Shown here: piece by piece, positions 34,281-43,945 of the stretch | How positions within the stretch are numbered: the stretch's first letter is position 1 | Layout of the letters: every line of letters begins with the position of its first letter | Assembly: GCF_900233005.1 (NCBI RefSeq) | Contig: NZ_LT960612.1 | Coordinates: 372,001-436,000 of the forward strand | Reading direction: 5' to 3' | DNA length: 64,000 bases | Source of the DNA: Vibrio tapetis subsp. tapetis | GTDB taxonomy: Bacteria > Pseudomonadota > Gammaproteobacteria > Enterobacterales > Vibrionaceae | Made by a program: the position numbers and the translations under genes | The notes under the pieces: model-generated | What the model was told of the DNA's origin: nothing | Database searches by the model: none | Seen by the model: the letters and a program-made list of their open reading frames with translations, nothing else

Positions 34281-35504
34281 TTAAATTAGGCTTTCGATAC
34301 CATAATCACTGCCATAGTTTTCAACAACAAAGTCGATATCTTTGTCACCACGTCCTGAAAGATTTAACAAAATCGATCCAGACTCACCTTGCTGTGCTAA
34401 CTTAATTGCGTAAGCGACGGCATGTGCAGATTCAATAGCAGGAATAATACCCTCTAAACGCGAAAGCTCGAAGAAAGCATCAATAGCCTCTTGGTCGTTT
34501 ATATGACCATAACGAACACGACCGCTGTCTTTAAGATAAGCATGTTGCGGCCCAACCGATGGGTAATCTAAACCACTGGCCACCGAATACACTTCTTGTG
34601 GTTCACCATTGGGATCGGTGAGCATGTATGACTTAAAACCGTGCATTACACCAGGTTGACCTAAAGTTAGCGTCGCGGCATGCTCGCCAATGGTATGCAA
34701 ATCACGGCCAGACGGTTCAACACCATAAATATTGACCTGCTCATCCTCTAAGAAAGCGCTAAACAAGCCCATCGCATTCGAGCCACCCCCGACACAAGCG
34801 ACCAAATTATCTGGCAACGTCTCTGTCATTTCTTGGAATTGAATACGAGCTTCATTGCCAATAATCGACTGAAAATCTCGTACCATCGCAGGGAATGGAT
34901 GAGGCCCGACTACAGACCCGATGGCATAGAGTTGAGTATGAGGGTCTTTCATGTAAGCTTCAAATGCGGCATCTACCGCCTCTTTTAAGGTTTTACGACC
35001 GTGCGTTGCAGGGATAACATTGGCACCCAAAATTCGCATGCGCACTACATTTGGGTGCTCTTTTACAATATCCACTTCACCCATATAAATATCACACTCT
35101 AGCCCCACCAACGCCGCTGCGGTCGCAAGCGCCACACCATGCTGGCCTGCACCCGTTTCTGCGATGAGTTTCTTTTTACCCAACTTCTTCGCAATCAGTG
35201 CTTCACCTAAGCAATGGTTGATTTTATGAGCGCCAGTATGATTTAAATCTTCTCGTTTTAGATAGATTTGAGCACCATACTTGTTAGACAAATTTTGAGC
35301 ATGAAATATTGGGCTAGGCCGACCAACAAAGTGCTTATATAAACGGGCAAGTTCTGTTTTAAATGCGGGATCTTGACGACATTCATCGTAAGCGGCTCCG
35401 ATTTCATCCATGATTTTTTTGAGTTCTTCCGGAATGAAACTGCCGCCATACTCACCGAAATAACCATCTTCATTCGGCATCTTGTGCTCAAACGTATTTT
35501 CCAT
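34281..35504 (-). CDS. trpB: Stand-alone tryptophan synthase beta chain
   Basis: A 407-residue PLP enzyme. The PLP lysine lies in [20 protein letters not shown], the catalytic glutamate in [13 protein letters not shown], the phosphate loop in [10 protein letters not shown], and [10 protein letters not shown] near the end is typical. It should join indole and serine to tryptophan. No trpA or other trp gene is adjacent, and [11 protein letters not shown] plus [13 protein letters not shown] depart from the usual sequence, so this is a divergent extra copy that may act on free indole. AAGGTGTAAGATC precedes the ATG. Confidence 0.93.
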   Translation of the reverse strand: MENTFEHKMPNEDGYFGEYGGSFIPEELKKIMDEIGAAYDECRQDPAFKTELARLYKHFVGRPSPIFHAQNLSNKYGAQIYLKREDLNHTGAHKINHCLGEALIAKKLGKKKLIAETGAGQHGVALATAAALVGLECDIYMGEVDIVKEHPNVVRMRILGANVIPATHGRKTLKEAVDAAFEAYMKDPHTQLYAIGSVVGPHPFPAMVRDFQSIIGNEARIQFQEMTETLPDNLVACVGGGSNAMGLFSAFLEDEQVNIYGVEPSGRDLHTIGEHAATLTLGQPGVMHGFKSYMLTDPNGEPQEVYSVASGLDYPSVGPQHAYLKDSGRVRYGHINDQEAIDAFFELSRLEGIIPAIESAHAVAYAIKLAQQGESGSILLNLSGRGDKDIDFVVENYGSDYGIESLI

Positions 35505-35681
35505 GATCTTACACCTTACGTGAATTTAGGGTTATTTTGTTATAACGCAATCAAACTCACATGCACATAAGCTCTTAACAGAGTTGTGACTAATGGTGTT
35601 TTCAAGATGAGTATCAAAGACTGTTTTGGGATCTTGTTACTAATGGTGTGGAATATATCAATGACAAAGTAAGTCCTGATA

Positions 35682-35728
35682 GCCGCTTCGTCGTAAGATT
35701 TAGTAATAAAAAACGCAACGTTGATCAT
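35682..35728 (-). pseudogene. 5' fragment of a second ldhA
   Basis: These 47 bases match the first 47 coding bases of ldhA (28026-28072) at 43 positions and encode INVAFFITKSYDEAA on the minus strand. Homology stops abruptly at codon 16. It is what remains of a duplicated or rearranged ldhA copy, upstream of trpB. Confidence 0.8.
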
Positions 35729-35926
35729 TATCTGCCCCTCATTTAGAAAGCACTATTTTTGTTACCTCCTCACAAACTACGAACCTCCCCCGATTAATTT
35801 CCCCACAAACTGTCTGTATTTGTCGAGTTATTGCTCAGTTATACTCCCGCCACACTAAAAAGGCTCTAACAGCCATCGCTCAACTGCTCTGGATTTACGT
35901 TCCAGTTCGCAAAAGGAAAACTCACC

Positions 35927-36907
35927 ATGACTCAATACGTCGTTTGTGCTCTGTACAAATTTGTAAAACTTGAAGACTATCAAGACATTCGCTTACCGCT
36001 CACCGACCTACTAGAAGACTTAGCGATCAAAGGCACGTTGCTTTTGGCCAGTGAAGGCATTAACGGCACCGTTGCCGGCTCTCGTGATTCTATCGACAAG
36101 TTGCTCGCTTGGTTCAAACAAGATGCCCGTCTAGCCGATGTGGTATATAAAGAATCATTCAATGAACAACAGCCCTTTAATCGCACCAAAGTGAAACTTA
36201 AGAAAGAAATTGTCACTATGGGCGTAGAAGGCATAGACCCACGTCATGTGGTTGGTACTTACGTAAAACCCGACCAATGGAATGCATTGATTTCTGACCC
36301 AGAGGTACTGTTAGTCGACACCCGTAATGATTACGAAGTAGACATCGGTACCTTCAAAAATGCCGTGAACCCAAATACAGACACTTTCCGTGAATTTCCG
36401 AAGTACGTTGAAGAAAACCTAGACCCGGCAAAACATAAGAAGGTCGCCATGTTCTGTACCGGTGGTATTCGTTGCGAAAAATCGACGGCTTACCTTAAAG
36501 AGCAAGGCTTTGACGAGGTTTACCACCTTGAAGGTGGCATTCTAAAATACTTAGAAGAAGTGCCAGAAGAACAAAGTATGTGGGAAGGTGACTGCTACGT
36601 TTTCGATGGCCGAGTTGCGGTTAACCATCAGCTGGAAAAAAGCGGCTATGACGTTTGTAATGCGTGCCGTTTACCTATCACCGAAGATGAAAAACAATCA
36701 GACCAATATGAAAAAGGCGTAAGCTGCCCTAAATGTATCGACCAACATTCTGATGATCAAAAAGCCCGTTTCCGTGAGCGTGAAAAGCAAGTGTCCCTTG
36801 CAAATCAACGCGGAGAAACCCATGTTGGCGGTGATGCTGGTAAGCTCATTGAACAGCGAAAAGCAGAGAAACAAGCGAAAAAACAACAACAGCGCACATC
36901 AAAATAG
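35927..36907 (+). CDS. trhO: tRNA uridine(34) hydroxylase (rhodanese-like)
   Basis: A 326-residue protein, formerly YceA. The N-terminal UPF0176 domain has [20 protein letters not shown]; the rhodanese domain (residues of about 120-215) has [20 protein letters not shown] and the catalytic cysteine in [13 protein letters not shown]; a Cys-rich C-terminal part (CNACRLP and CPKCID) follows, ending in a Lys/Gln-rich tail. TrhO makes 5-hydroxyuridine at tRNA position 34 with oxygen. AAAGGAAAACTCACC precedes the ATG. Confidence 0.95.
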   Translation: MTQYVVCALYKFVKLEDYQDIRLPLTDLLEDLAIKGTLLLASEGINGTVAGSRDSIDKLLAWFKQDARLADVVYKESFNEQQPFNRTKVKLKKEIVTMGVEGIDPRHVVGTYVKPDQWNALISDPEVLLVDTRNDYEVDIGTFKNAVNPNTDTFREFPKYVEENLDPAKHKKVAMFCTGGIRCEKSTAYLKEQGFDEVYHLEGGILKYLEEVPEEQSMWEGDCYVFDGRVAVNHQLEKSGYDVCNACRLPITEDEKQSDQYEKGVSCPKCIDQHSDDQKARFREREKQVSLANQRGETHVGGDAGKLIEQRKAEKQAKKQQQRTSK

Positions 36908-36940
36908 CATACTGTAACAATTTGAATTTACTGTGAAAAA

Positions 36941-36973
36941 CTCATCTTGGTATGAAACTAATATCAAGATGGG
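36941..36973 (+). terminator. Hairpin after trhO
   Basis: CTCATCTTGGTAT pairs with ATATCAAGATGGG (two wobble pairs). There is no T-run, so terminator function is uncertain. Confidence 0.35.
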
Positions 36974-37029
36974 TTACAATTCGCGCTTCAGATCTCAAAG
37001 ATTTGAAACGCCAGTTGTAAGGAGCACAC

Positions 37030-37815
37030 GTGAATAAACAGGACGTTATAAACGCATACAATTTATATGAAAGACAGAACCTAGACGTTCCAGGTTGTAA
37101 AAAGTTAACGACCCGCGAACTGACTCGTTTTGTTGCACCACAAGATTATGGCAGCTTCATTTCTTACCATCAGTTTGATGAGCAAAGCACAGCCGCCATC
37201 ATTGAGCGTGAGATTGAATTTTTCACACAAGAAAAACGCAGTTTCGAGTGGAAAACCTACTTATCAGATACCCCGACTAACCTCACGAAACAGTTAATCG
37301 CACGCGGGTTTTGTGCCGAAGAAGCCGAATCTTTCATGGTCTTTGATCTCCCTAAGATTACCCAGCCACTAGAAACAAGAAACCTAGCGGTAGAAGTCGC
37401 TGATGAAGCGGGCATTCGTGATGCTATTGATGTTCAAGAGAAAGTCTGGGGCGGTGATCTCAGTGGTCACTATCATCACCTTGTCACGTCTAAAAAACAT
37501 GATCCCGAAGCACTTAGGATCTACGTGATCTATCAAAATGGAGAGCCCGTTTCCTCAGCATGGATCGTTTTCAATTCAGACAGTCCATTTGCCGGTATTT
37601 GGGGTGGCAGCACGGTTGAAGCATACCGAGGCAACGGTTATTACACAGAACTTCTGCATATTCGCATCAACCTTGCGAAACAATATGGCCGAGAATATTT
37701 GATGATTGACGCTTCAAAAATGAGCCGCCCTATTGTCGAAAGGCACGGCTTCGTATTTATCGACCAAACGACACCCTACATTTACAACGTCTCTAAAACG
37801 GCAGAAATCAAATGA
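37030..37815 (+). CDS. GNAT-family N-acetyltransferase
   Basis: A 261-residue protein with the acetyltransferase core in the C-terminal half. The acetyl-CoA loop is in GGSTVEAYRGNGYYTELLHI, followed by REYLMIDASKMSRPIVERHG, while residues 1-120 are a separate helical domain. Substrate unknown. TAAGGAGCACAC precedes the start (GTG at 37030). The stop overlaps the ASCH gene start by 4 bp, so this is the first gene of a GNAT-ASCH-Nudix operon. Confidence 0.87.
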   Translation: MNKQDVINAYNLYERQNLDVPGCKKLTTRELTRFVAPQDYGSFISYHQFDEQSTAAIIEREIEFFTQEKRSFEWKTYLSDTPTNLTKQLIARGFCAEEAESFMVFDLPKITQPLETRNLAVEVADEAGIRDAIDVQEKVWGGDLSGHYHHLVTSKKHDPEALRIYVIYQNGEPVSSAWIVFNSDSPFAGIWGGSTVEAYRGNGYYTELLHIRINLAKQYGREYLMIDASKMSRPIVERHGFVFIDQTTPYIYNVSKTAEIK

Positions 37816-38282
37816 AACCAGAATATCAGGCTTACATTGAGCAGTATTTATCTCAGCTTTCAGAACAAGAACGTAATGCCGTTCCTCAGTTCACTGCCGA
37901 GCATTTTTGCGCGGATGAGTTCAATGCCAATGAGTGCGCACGTCTTATCAACCAACGCATTAAAACCGCGAGTTGCAGCCTAAAACAAGGTTACGACATC
38001 GACAACGAGCCCCTACCAGAAGTAGGACGGCTAACCTTAGTGCTCGATTGGCAGCAAGATCCTGTTTGCATTATCAAGGTGACGGAGGTCTCGCTTTGCC
38101 CATTTGATCAGGTCAGCGATGCATTCGCCTATGCCGAAGGGGAAGGAGACCGAAGCTATCAGTGGTGGCATAAAGCCCACCTAGACTTCTTTACCCAATA
38201 CGCAGCAGAAGTCGGCGCCGATTTTCAGCCGGATTCAGAATTAGTCCTTGAGCGATTCGAAAAAGTTTTTCCACTTAATTAA
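37812..38282 (+). CDS. ASCH-domain protein
   Basis: A 156-residue protein of the ASCH fold. Signature stretches are LINQRIKTASCSLKQGYDID, PLPEVGRLTLVLDWQQDPVC and the end FAYAEGEGDRSYQWWHKAHL. The fold is related to PUA domains, and some members hydrolyse acetylcytidine or bind RNA. It overlaps the preceding GNAT gene (ATGA) and is followed 14 bp later by a Nudix hydrolase, so nucleotide or RNA metabolism is a reasonable inference. Confidence 0.88.
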   Translation: MKPEYQAYIEQYLSQLSEQERNAVPQFTAEHFCADEFNANECARLINQRIKTASCSLKQGYDIDNEPLPEVGRLTLVLDWQQDPVCIIKVTEVSLCPFDQVSDAFAYAEGEGDRSYQWWHKAHLDFFTQYAAEVGADFQPDSELVLERFEKVFPLN

Positions 38283-38296
38283 ATTGGTATAACCCT

Positions 38297-38746
38297 ATGA
38301 TCCCAGTAAATACTTCCGTTGTCTCAGGTGTCGCTATCTCAGAAATTGATGGCGAACCTAAAATGCTATTAATGAAACGCGTCAAAGGCAAATTTTGGTG
38401 CCACGTTGCGGGCTCTATCGAGGCTGGAGAAAAAGGCTGGCAAGCCATCATCCGAGAGTTTGATGAGGAAACTAAAATCCCACCTCACGCCCTTTATAAC
38501 GCGCAATTTATGGAGCAGTTTTACGAAGCCAGCATCGAGGTCATCCAATTGATCCCAGTTTTTGTTGTCATGTGCCCAGCCAATCAAGAAGTGATATTGA
38601 ATGAGGAGCACACCGAATTCCGATGGTGTACATTGGAAGAAGCGAAACAACTCGCGCCATTTCCTAATCAGCACGCTGTATACGATCACGTTTGGGCATG
38701 GTTCGTAAATAGACAGCCAAATGAACGTTTTAAGATGAAACTATAA
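38297..38746 (+). CDS. Nudix hydrolase
   Basis: A 149-residue pyrophosphohydrolase. The Nudix box is complete: GSIEAGEKGWQAIIREFDEE followed by T, with the metal-binding glutamates in REFDEE. It cleaves nucleoside diphosphate-linked compounds; the substrate is unknown. It is the last gene of the GNAT-ASCH-Nudix operon and ends before a long inverted repeat. Confidence 0.92.
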   Translation: MIPVNTSVVSGVAISEIDGEPKMLLMKRVKGKFWCHVAGSIEAGEKGWQAIIREFDEETKIPPHALYNAQFMEQFYEASIEVIQLIPVFVVMCPANQEVILNEEHTEFRWCTLEEAKQLAPFPNQHAVYDHVWAWFVNRQPNERFKMKL

Positions 38747-38778
38747 CAATTTGGTCTAAGTCTAAGTCTAAGTGGATT

Positions 38779-38823
38779 ATTTTGGTTTAATGGCTTGAGT
38801 ACATCTTGCCATTAAACCAAAAT
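38779..38823. terminator. Long bidirectional terminator
   Basis: Perfect 16-bp arms ATTTTGGTTTAATGGC and GCCATTAAACCAAAAT with a 13-nt loop separate two convergent genes. T and A runs in the arms suit termination in both directions. Confidence 0.8.
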
Positions 38824-38829
38824 CTCGAA

Positions 38830-39072
38830 TCAAGCCAGTGTCGTCTCTATGGCTGCACGGTTAAAGCCAATATCTTTAGCCGCATTCATCATGGCATGCT
38901 GTGTTTTAAATAACCTGGGCTTTAAGTCTCGACTATTTTCTAGAAAGCTATTTACGCCCCACTTTTTACTTTTAACCATTAAGTAATACCCGTCACCTTT
39001 GGCAGATGGAACCGCAATAACATCATCTAAGTTCCCTTGTTTATAATGAGTTTTAAATTCTCTAAGCAACAC
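38830..39072 (-). CDS. Small hypothetical protein (80 aa)
   Basis: I do not recognise this family. The product is soluble and basic: LREFKTHYKQGNLDDVIAVP at the start, a middle GDGYYLMVKSKKWGVNSFLE and an Ala-rich helical end. It may be a small DNA- or RNA-binding protein, given the basic pI, but nothing proves it. Convergent with the Nudix gene across a terminator. Confidence 0.65.
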   Translation of the reverse strand: MLLREFKTHYKQGNLDDVIAVPSAKGDGYYLMVKSKKWGVNSFLENSRDLKPRLFKTQHAMMNAAKDIGFNRAAIETTLA

Positions 39073-39108
39073 GACAAAATATCCTTATTATGTAAACGTC
39101 AGATATAA

Positions 39109-39132
39109 AAAAGGAGCGAATACGCTCCTTTT
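39109..39132 (-). terminator. Terminator of ulaG
   Basis: AAAAGGAGCG / CGCTCCTTTT, perfect 10-bp stem with a 4-nt loop; on the minus strand six T follow the hairpin. Confidence 0.85.
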
Positions 39133-39153
39133 AATTTTATATGATATATCTAA

Positions 39154-40221
39154 TTATAAAAACGCTTTATAAGGCAATTCTGGTTCATTTGTGAATACAT
39201 CAGTAAAGCCACGGAAGTGCTGGTAGTGCATACGCCCTTTGTCTGTTGGGTACGTATATTTACCACCAACCTGCCAGAAGAACGGAGCAAATCCATATTG
39301 CAGACGATCTTTCTTCATGTTCCATAACACTTCAATTTCTCGAGGATCATTTTGGAAATTTGCCCAGATATCATGATGGAATGGCATGACTACGTTACAG
39401 TCTAGTGATTCACCAGCACGTAAAATATCAGAAGCCGTCATTTTATCGGTTACGCCTCTTGGGTTCTCACCAAATGAAAGTAATGCTACATCGATATCGT
39501 AGTCGTTACCATGTTTCGCGTAGTAATTTGAGTAATGAGAATCACCAGAGTGGTAAACAGACCCGCCGGTCGTTTCGATTAGGTAGTTGACTGCACGGTC
39601 ATCCATGCCATCCAAAATCCCTTTATCATAAGAAGACGTGCCTTCAGGCAAAGTAACAAGAGCGGTACGATCAAAGGAGTCCAGTACGCGAATCTTCATG
39701 TCTCCCACTTCGAGGACATCACCGACTTTAGCAACCACACAGCGATCTTCAGGTACACCCCAACCCAACCACAAATTAACACATGCTTGTGGGCCGATAA
39801 ATTTCACATGATCTCCACAATTTTGCAGAACCGCAGCAGCAACATTCACATCAATATGATCAGCGTGATCGTGAGAGGCCAATACAGCATCGATTTCTTT
39901 AATGCCAAATGGGTCAAGAGGGAAAATAGCAGTACGTAAATTTGGCTGTAGGTTTTCAACACCGCCCATGCGCATCATCTGATGTTGATTTTTCATGAAC
40001 GCATTCTTTTGAGTTTTTTTACCCGTGCCACACCAAAAATCAATCGATATATTAGTATTGCCTTCAGACTTAAGCCAAATACCAGTACAGCCTAACCACC
40101 ACATTGAAAATGTATCTTTTTCTACTTGGGTGTTTTCAATTTCTTCATTAAGCCACGTCCCCCACTCTGGGAATGTGTTTAAGATCCAAGATTCACGTGT
40201 GATTTCATTTACATTACTCAT
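39154..40221 (-). CDS. ulaG: L-ascorbate-6-phosphate lactonase
   Basis: A 355-residue metallo-beta-lactamase-fold enzyme. The metal motif is [28 protein letters not shown] and [11 protein letters not shown] give further ligands. It opens the lactone ring of ascorbate-6-phosphate produced by the PTS, the first cytoplasmic step of anaerobic ascorbate use. AGAGGTAATAAT precedes the start. It lies downstream of ulaR on the same strand; the region between carries two related palindromes (40258-40275, 40319-40336). Confidence 0.95.
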   Translation of the reverse strand: MSNVNEITRESWILNTFPEWGTWLNEEIENTQVEKDTFSMWWLGCTGIWLKSEGNTNISIDFWCGTGKKTQKNAFMKNQHQMMRMGGVENLQPNLRTAIFPLDPFGIKEIDAVLASHDHADHIDVNVAAAVLQNCGDHVKFIGPQACVNLWLGWGVPEDRCVVAKVGDVLEVGDMKIRVLDSFDRTALVTLPEGTSSYDKGILDGMDDRAVNYLIETTGGSVYHSGDSHYSNYYAKHGNDYDIDVALLSFGENPRGVTDKMTASDILRAGESLDCNVVMPFHHDIWANFQNDPREIEVLWNMKKDRLQYGFAPFFWQVGGKYTYPTDKGRMHYQHFRGFTDVFTNEPELPYKAFL

Positions 40222-40257
40222 ATTATTACCTCTTACTTAATAAGTTATTGGATTATT

Positions 40258-40275
40258 TAGGATGTAGGGATCCTA
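40258..40275. promoter_or_regulatory. Palindrome 1 upstream of ulaG
   Basis: TAGGAT-GTAGGG-ATCCTA, perfect 6-bp arms, inside a direct repeat whose second copy is 61 bp away. Operator or leader hairpin for ulaG. Confidence 0.5.
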
Positions 40276-40318
40276 ACGCCTTATTTTCACAAGTCGCTTT
40301 ATATTAATTTGGGTTATT

Positions 40319-40336
40319 TAGGATGTGATGATCCTA
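40319..40336. promoter_or_regulatory. Palindrome 2 upstream of ulaG
   Basis: TAGGAT-GTGATG-ATCCTA, second copy of the same motif. Flanking bases (TTATTT before, TTATTTT after) are also repeated. Confidence 0.5.
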
Positions 40337-40448
40337 GCGCATTATTTTATTAAGGCGCTTAATTGCTCTATTTGACTAAGAATAGTGATTAACCAAATAT
40401 ATCTGTTGCTAAGAGTATTTATTAGCTATCACTATTCTTTTTATTTAA

Positions 40449-41204
40449 TTAAACCAGTAAAACTTCGACACCTTGAGCTCTCATGGATTCTATAACCTTA
40501 GGGTCGGCATCTTTACCTGTGATCACCATGTCAATTTTCTCGGTCGGACAAAATAGCATACCAGTAGACTGGCCTACCTTAGAACTATCCACGACCACCA
40601 CTAATTTGCCTATTTGCTCTAGCATCTGTTGCTCTGCAATGGCTGTTAGCATATCACTCTTATACAAGCCGTTTTCCGTCAATCCTTTACCACTGGTAAA
40701 CATCCAATGACCGGCATAGCCTCCCAACGAATTAGGCGTCGGATTCAAGAAAATGTTCTGTGTTTTATTGTACTGACCACCGATGATGATGACATTGTCA
40801 TGCTCTTCATTGATCAAGTAACTCGCCAACGGAAAGTAGTTCGTGACGATGTGAATGTCCTGCCCGCATAACTCTTGGCCTAAAAGAAACGCCGTAGACC
40901 CGCAGTTAATCACGACACTTTCTCCATCACCACAAAGTGATGCTGCTTTTACCGCGATTCTGGATTTCTCGTGGTAGTGATCCGTGCTGTCTATGTTTAA
41001 GGGAGTCCATGCACGCTTTTTACTTTCAATTCTTTGTGCACCGTTGCGGACTTTCTTTAGCTTACCTAGCTCATCTAACTTTGAAATGTCTCTTCGAGCT
41101 GTTGCTGGTGAAATCTGAAATTTATCGATGATGTTCGATACATTGATCGTTCTACGCTCATCTAATAGAGACAAAATTTCATGGTGCCTTTGCACTTCGT
41201 TCAT
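40449..41204 (-). CDS. ulaR: UlaR-type DeoR-family repressor
   Basis: A 251-residue regulator. The DeoR HTH (residues of about 5-58) has INVSNIIDKFQISPATARRD and ISKLDELGKLKKVRNGAQRI; the sugar-phosphate-sensing domain has VVINCGSTAFLLGQELCG and VVVDSSKVGQS. In E. coli UlaR represses the ula genes and is released by ascorbate-6-phosphate. AAGGTGAT precedes the start. Its own promoter region has five TGATT units spaced about one helical turn. Confidence 0.93.
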   Translation of the reverse strand: MNEVQRHHEILSLLDERRTINVSNIIDKFQISPATARRDISKLDELGKLKKVRNGAQRIESKKRAWTPLNIDSTDHYHEKSRIAVKAASLCGDGESVVINCGSTAFLLGQELCGQDIHIVTNYFPLASYLINEEHDNVIIIGGQYNKTQNIFLNPTPNSLGGYAGHWMFTSGKGLTENGLYKSDMLTAIAEQQMLEQIGKLVVVVDSSKVGQSTGMLFCPTEKIDMVITGKDADPKVIESMRAQGVEVLLV

Positions 41205-41231
41205 AAATTATCACCTTATCTTTTCATCAAG

Positions 41232-41279
41232 TGATTACTTGGTGATTAATATTGATTTGTTATGATTGTATTGATGATT
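41232..41279. promoter_or_regulatory. Phased TGATT repeats (UlaR operator candidate)
   Basis: TGATT starts at 41232, 41243, 41253, 41263 and 41275, i.e. 11, 10, 10 and 12 bp apart. DeoR proteins often bind helically phased direct repeats, so this may be the UlaR site before ulaR. Confidence 0.5.
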
Positions 41280-41413
41280 AAAAAATATGTCAATTTTCCA
41301 CAGGATAAAAATGAGGCATTGCGCATGATTTTTTATAAGCTATTGATTTAACTCTTATTATTATTTTTATCAGTGATCAGCTTATCAGTTTTGTTCCTAC
41401 CACCACCTCAAAA

Positions 41414-41427
41414 TTGATCTCGATCAA
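41414..41427. promoter_or_regulatory. FNR-type box
   Basis: TTGAT-CTCG-ATCAA, an exact match to the FNR consensus TTGAT-N4-ATCAA, 145 bp before the ulaA start. Confidence 0.65.
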
Positions 41428-41571
41428 TGTAATCACAAATGTGCATTGAATGATTACAAATGATTGGTATGGTTTGTTTTGTGAGCAAATCTTGAGTCGA
41501 TATCAGAACAAAGAACAACTGAATCACTCTGTCCTACACATAACTAAAAACACATAGATAAGGGGTAAGAT

Positions 41572-43332
41572 ATGGAGTTTCTTTACGATGCTTTCTATAT
41601 TTTTTACAGCCAAGTAATGACAAAAGCGCCGTTACTGCTCGGTTTAGTAACGCTGATTGGTTACTGGCTGCTGCGACGCGATATCACCACCATCATCAAG
41701 GGAACCATCAAAACCATCGTCGGTTTTATGTTGGTTCAAGTCGGTGCTGGCACACTGGTAGCAGGTTTCAAACCGGTAATAACAAAACTTTCTGAATATC
41801 ACGGCCTAACAGGTTCGGTGATTGACCCTTACACCACAATGATGTCGACCATGGAAACAATGGGCGACAACTACTCTTGGGTTGGTTACACCGTACTGTT
41901 AGCCCTTGGTCTTAATATCCTTTTGGTGCTTTTTCGCCGAATTACCGGTATTCGAACCATCATGCTTACGGGACATATCATGTTCCAACAAGCTGGTTTA
42001 ATCGCTGTTTTCTATTTCATTCTTGGTACCAGCATGTGGGAAACCATCCTTTACTCTGCCGTATTAATGGCATTGTATTGGGGTATATCAGCCAACATCA
42101 TGTTCAAACCGACACAAGAAGTTACAGGCGGAGCGGGTTTTTCTATTGGTCACCAACAACAAGTCGCTTCGTGGATCGCCACTAAAGTTGCCCCTAAATT
42201 AGGTGACAAAAAAGACAGCGTTGACCATCTAGAATTGCCTAAATGGCTGCATATTTTCCACGATAGTATTGCGGCAACCGCCATTGTCATGACCGTATTC
42301 TTTGGCATCATCTTGCTTTCATTTGGTCTTGATAACTTGCAAGAAATGGCAGGAAAAACCCATTGGTCTATCTACATTTTAGAAACAGGCCTTAAGTTCG
42401 CGGTTGCGATTCAAGTCATCGTTGCGGGCGTTCGCATGTTCGTTGCTGAACTGTCAGAAGCCTTTAAAGGTATTTCTGAGCGTGTCATTCCAAACGCAGT
42501 ATTAGCGATTGACTGTGCGGCTATCTACGCATTTTCTCCAAACGCAATGGTATTTGGTTTCATGTGGGGTGCGATTGGCCAATTCACTGCGGTTCTCGCA
42601 ATGTTGGCATTTGATGCACCGATCATGATCATCCCAGGCTTCATTCCTATGTTCTTCTCGAACGCCACCATTGGTGTGTTTGCGAATCACTTTGGCGGCT
42701 GGCGTGCGGTAATGAAAATCTGTTTCGTTATGGGCATCATCGAAGTGGTCGGTTCTGCTTGGGCTATCCACCTGCTCACTCAGCAAGGTGCCGAGTTCAA
42801 TGGTTGGATGGGTATGGCTGACTGGGCATTAGTATTCCCACCAATCATGCAAGGCTTGTCTATGTCTAACCTGTTCTTCTTTGTATTGCTTGCTCTGGCT
42901 GGTGTGTACATGTACTTCGCTTCTAAACAGCTTCGTGCAGAAGAAGACGCAGAAGGTCTAGTACAAATCAGCGAAGAGCCAGAAATCGTAGAAGCGGTTG
43001 AGCGTGCTATCTCACAAAGCGACGGTGTTCGTCCTGTTAGCATCCTAGCGGTATGTGGCAACGGTCAAGGTTCATCAATGATGATGAAAATGAAAATTGG
43101 TAAATACCTAGAGAAGAGAGGCATCCCCCATGTTATGGACTCGTGCGCTGTCTCGGATTACAAATCGAAACTCGCTTCTACCGATATCATCGTTTCATCT
43201 AAGCACTTGTCGGCTGAAATGACGCCAGGAGAAGGCAAGTTTGTACTCGGTGTGCAGAACATGCTTAACCCAAATAGTTTTGGTGACGAGCTGCTAGATA
43301 TCATCGACAAAAACTTCGTTCCAACTAAGTAA
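41572..43332 (+). CDS. ulaA: Ascorbate PTS permease, fused EIIC-EIIB
   Basis: A 586-residue protein. Residues of about 1-455 are the UlaA/SgaT EIIC permease with ten or more hydrophobic helices; after a linker the EIIB domain (residues of about 485-580) has the phospho-cysteine in [20 protein letters not shown]. In E. coli these are separate UlaA and UlaB proteins, so this is a natural fusion, common in vibrios. It imports and phosphorylates L-ascorbate. AAGGGGTAAGAT precedes the ATG. It begins the ulaAB-C-F-HAD-D-E operon. Confidence 0.95.
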   Translation: MEFLYDAFYIFYSQVMTKAPLLLGLVTLIGYWLLRRDITTIIKGTIKTIVGFMLVQVGAGTLVAGFKPVITKLSEYHGLTGSVIDPYTTMMSTMETMGDNYSWVGYTVLLALGLNILLVLFRRITGIRTIMLTGHIMFQQAGLIAVFYFILGTSMWETILYSAVLMALYWGISANIMFKPTQEVTGGAGFSIGHQQQVASWIATKVAPKLGDKKDSVDHLELPKWLHIFHDSIAATAIVMTVFFGIILLSFGLDNLQEMAGKTHWSIYILETGLKFAVAIQVIVAGVRMFVAELSEAFKGISERVIPNAVLAIDCAAIYAFSPNAMVFGFMWGAIGQFTAVLAMLAFDAPIMIIPGFIPMFFSNATIGVFANHFGGWRAVMKICFVMGIIEVVGSAWAIHLLTQQGAEFNGWMGMADWALVFPPIMQGLSMSNLFFFVLLALAGVYMYFASKQLRAEEDAEGLVQISEEPEIVEAVERAISQSDGVRPVSILAVCGNGQGSSMMMKMKIGKYLEKRGIPHVMDSCAVSDYKSKLASTDIIVSSKHLSAEMTPGEGKFVLGVQNMLNPNSFGDELLDIIDKNFVPTK

Positions 43333-43383
43333 ATCGACAACGATTAAGTAAACCTAAACACCCTACATATAACTAGAAATACC

Positions 43384-43403
43384 GTGCCAGTTAATGCTGG
43401 CAC
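43384..43403 (+). other. Hairpin between ulaAB and ulaC
   Basis: GTGCCAG-TTAATG-CTGGCAC, a 7-bp stem without T-run; it could protect mRNA ends or tune expression of the operon. Confidence 0.4.
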
Positions 43404-43434
43404 AACAATCGAACGACTAACTGGAGATAGAGCA

Positions 43435-43914
43435 ATGGGTTTTAAACAATCACTGATCGACAACAATTCCATCTGTTTACAAGCGCAAGCAGGCTCATGG
43501 CAAACTGCGATAAAAGTCGGAACAGATATGCTTATTGCCTCAGGCGCAATTGAGCCAAGCTATCACGAAGCCATTATCAATAGCATTACAAAGCTGGGCC
43601 CTTATATTGTCATCGCCCCTAATTTCGCCATGCCGCATGCACGCCCTGAAGATGGGGTAAACCGCACCGCTTTTGCTTTAGTCACACTCGCGACACCTGT
43701 TTATTTTGAGGGAGAGGACGAACCTGTAGATGTGATGGTCACTCTTGCAGGCAGCTCTTCTGATGAACACATGGAAGGCTTAATGGAAGTCACCACCGTA
43801 TTAGATGACGAAGACAGTGAAACCGGCGTTGATTTAGACAAGTTACGTCGCTGCCGTAGCAAAGAAGACATTTTTAATGTCATTGACGAAGCGCTAGCCG
43901 CTACCGTCGCGTAG
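43435..43914 (+). CDS. ulaC: Ascorbate PTS EIIA component
   Basis: A 159-residue EIIA protein of the mannitol/fructose fold. The phospho-histidine is in FAMPHARPEDGVNRTAFAL. It relays phosphate from HPr to the EIIB domain of the fused permease. The ATG at 43435 follows GGAGATAGAGCA; an in-frame start at 43384 would begin inside the hairpin and is rejected. Confidence 0.94.
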   Translation: MGFKQSLIDNNSICLQAQAGSWQTAIKVGTDMLIASGAIEPSYHEAIINSITKLGPYIVIAPNFAMPHARPEDGVNRTAFALVTLATPVYFEGEDEPVDVMVTLAGSSSDEHMEGLMEVTTVLDDEDSETGVDLDKLRRCRSKEDIFNVIDEALAATVA

Positions 43915-43945
43915 CCAATTCGTCCCAAATTAATCAGGAGGACCT

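Noticed and set aside
38754..38771. GTCTAA repeated three times
   Set aside because: Too short for a CRISPR or minisatellite; likely a chance or slippage repeat next to the terminator.
41428..41500. CRP site before ulaA
   Set aside because: TGTGA-like half-sites occur (for example TTGTGAGC) but no second half at the right distance, so I do not call CRP.
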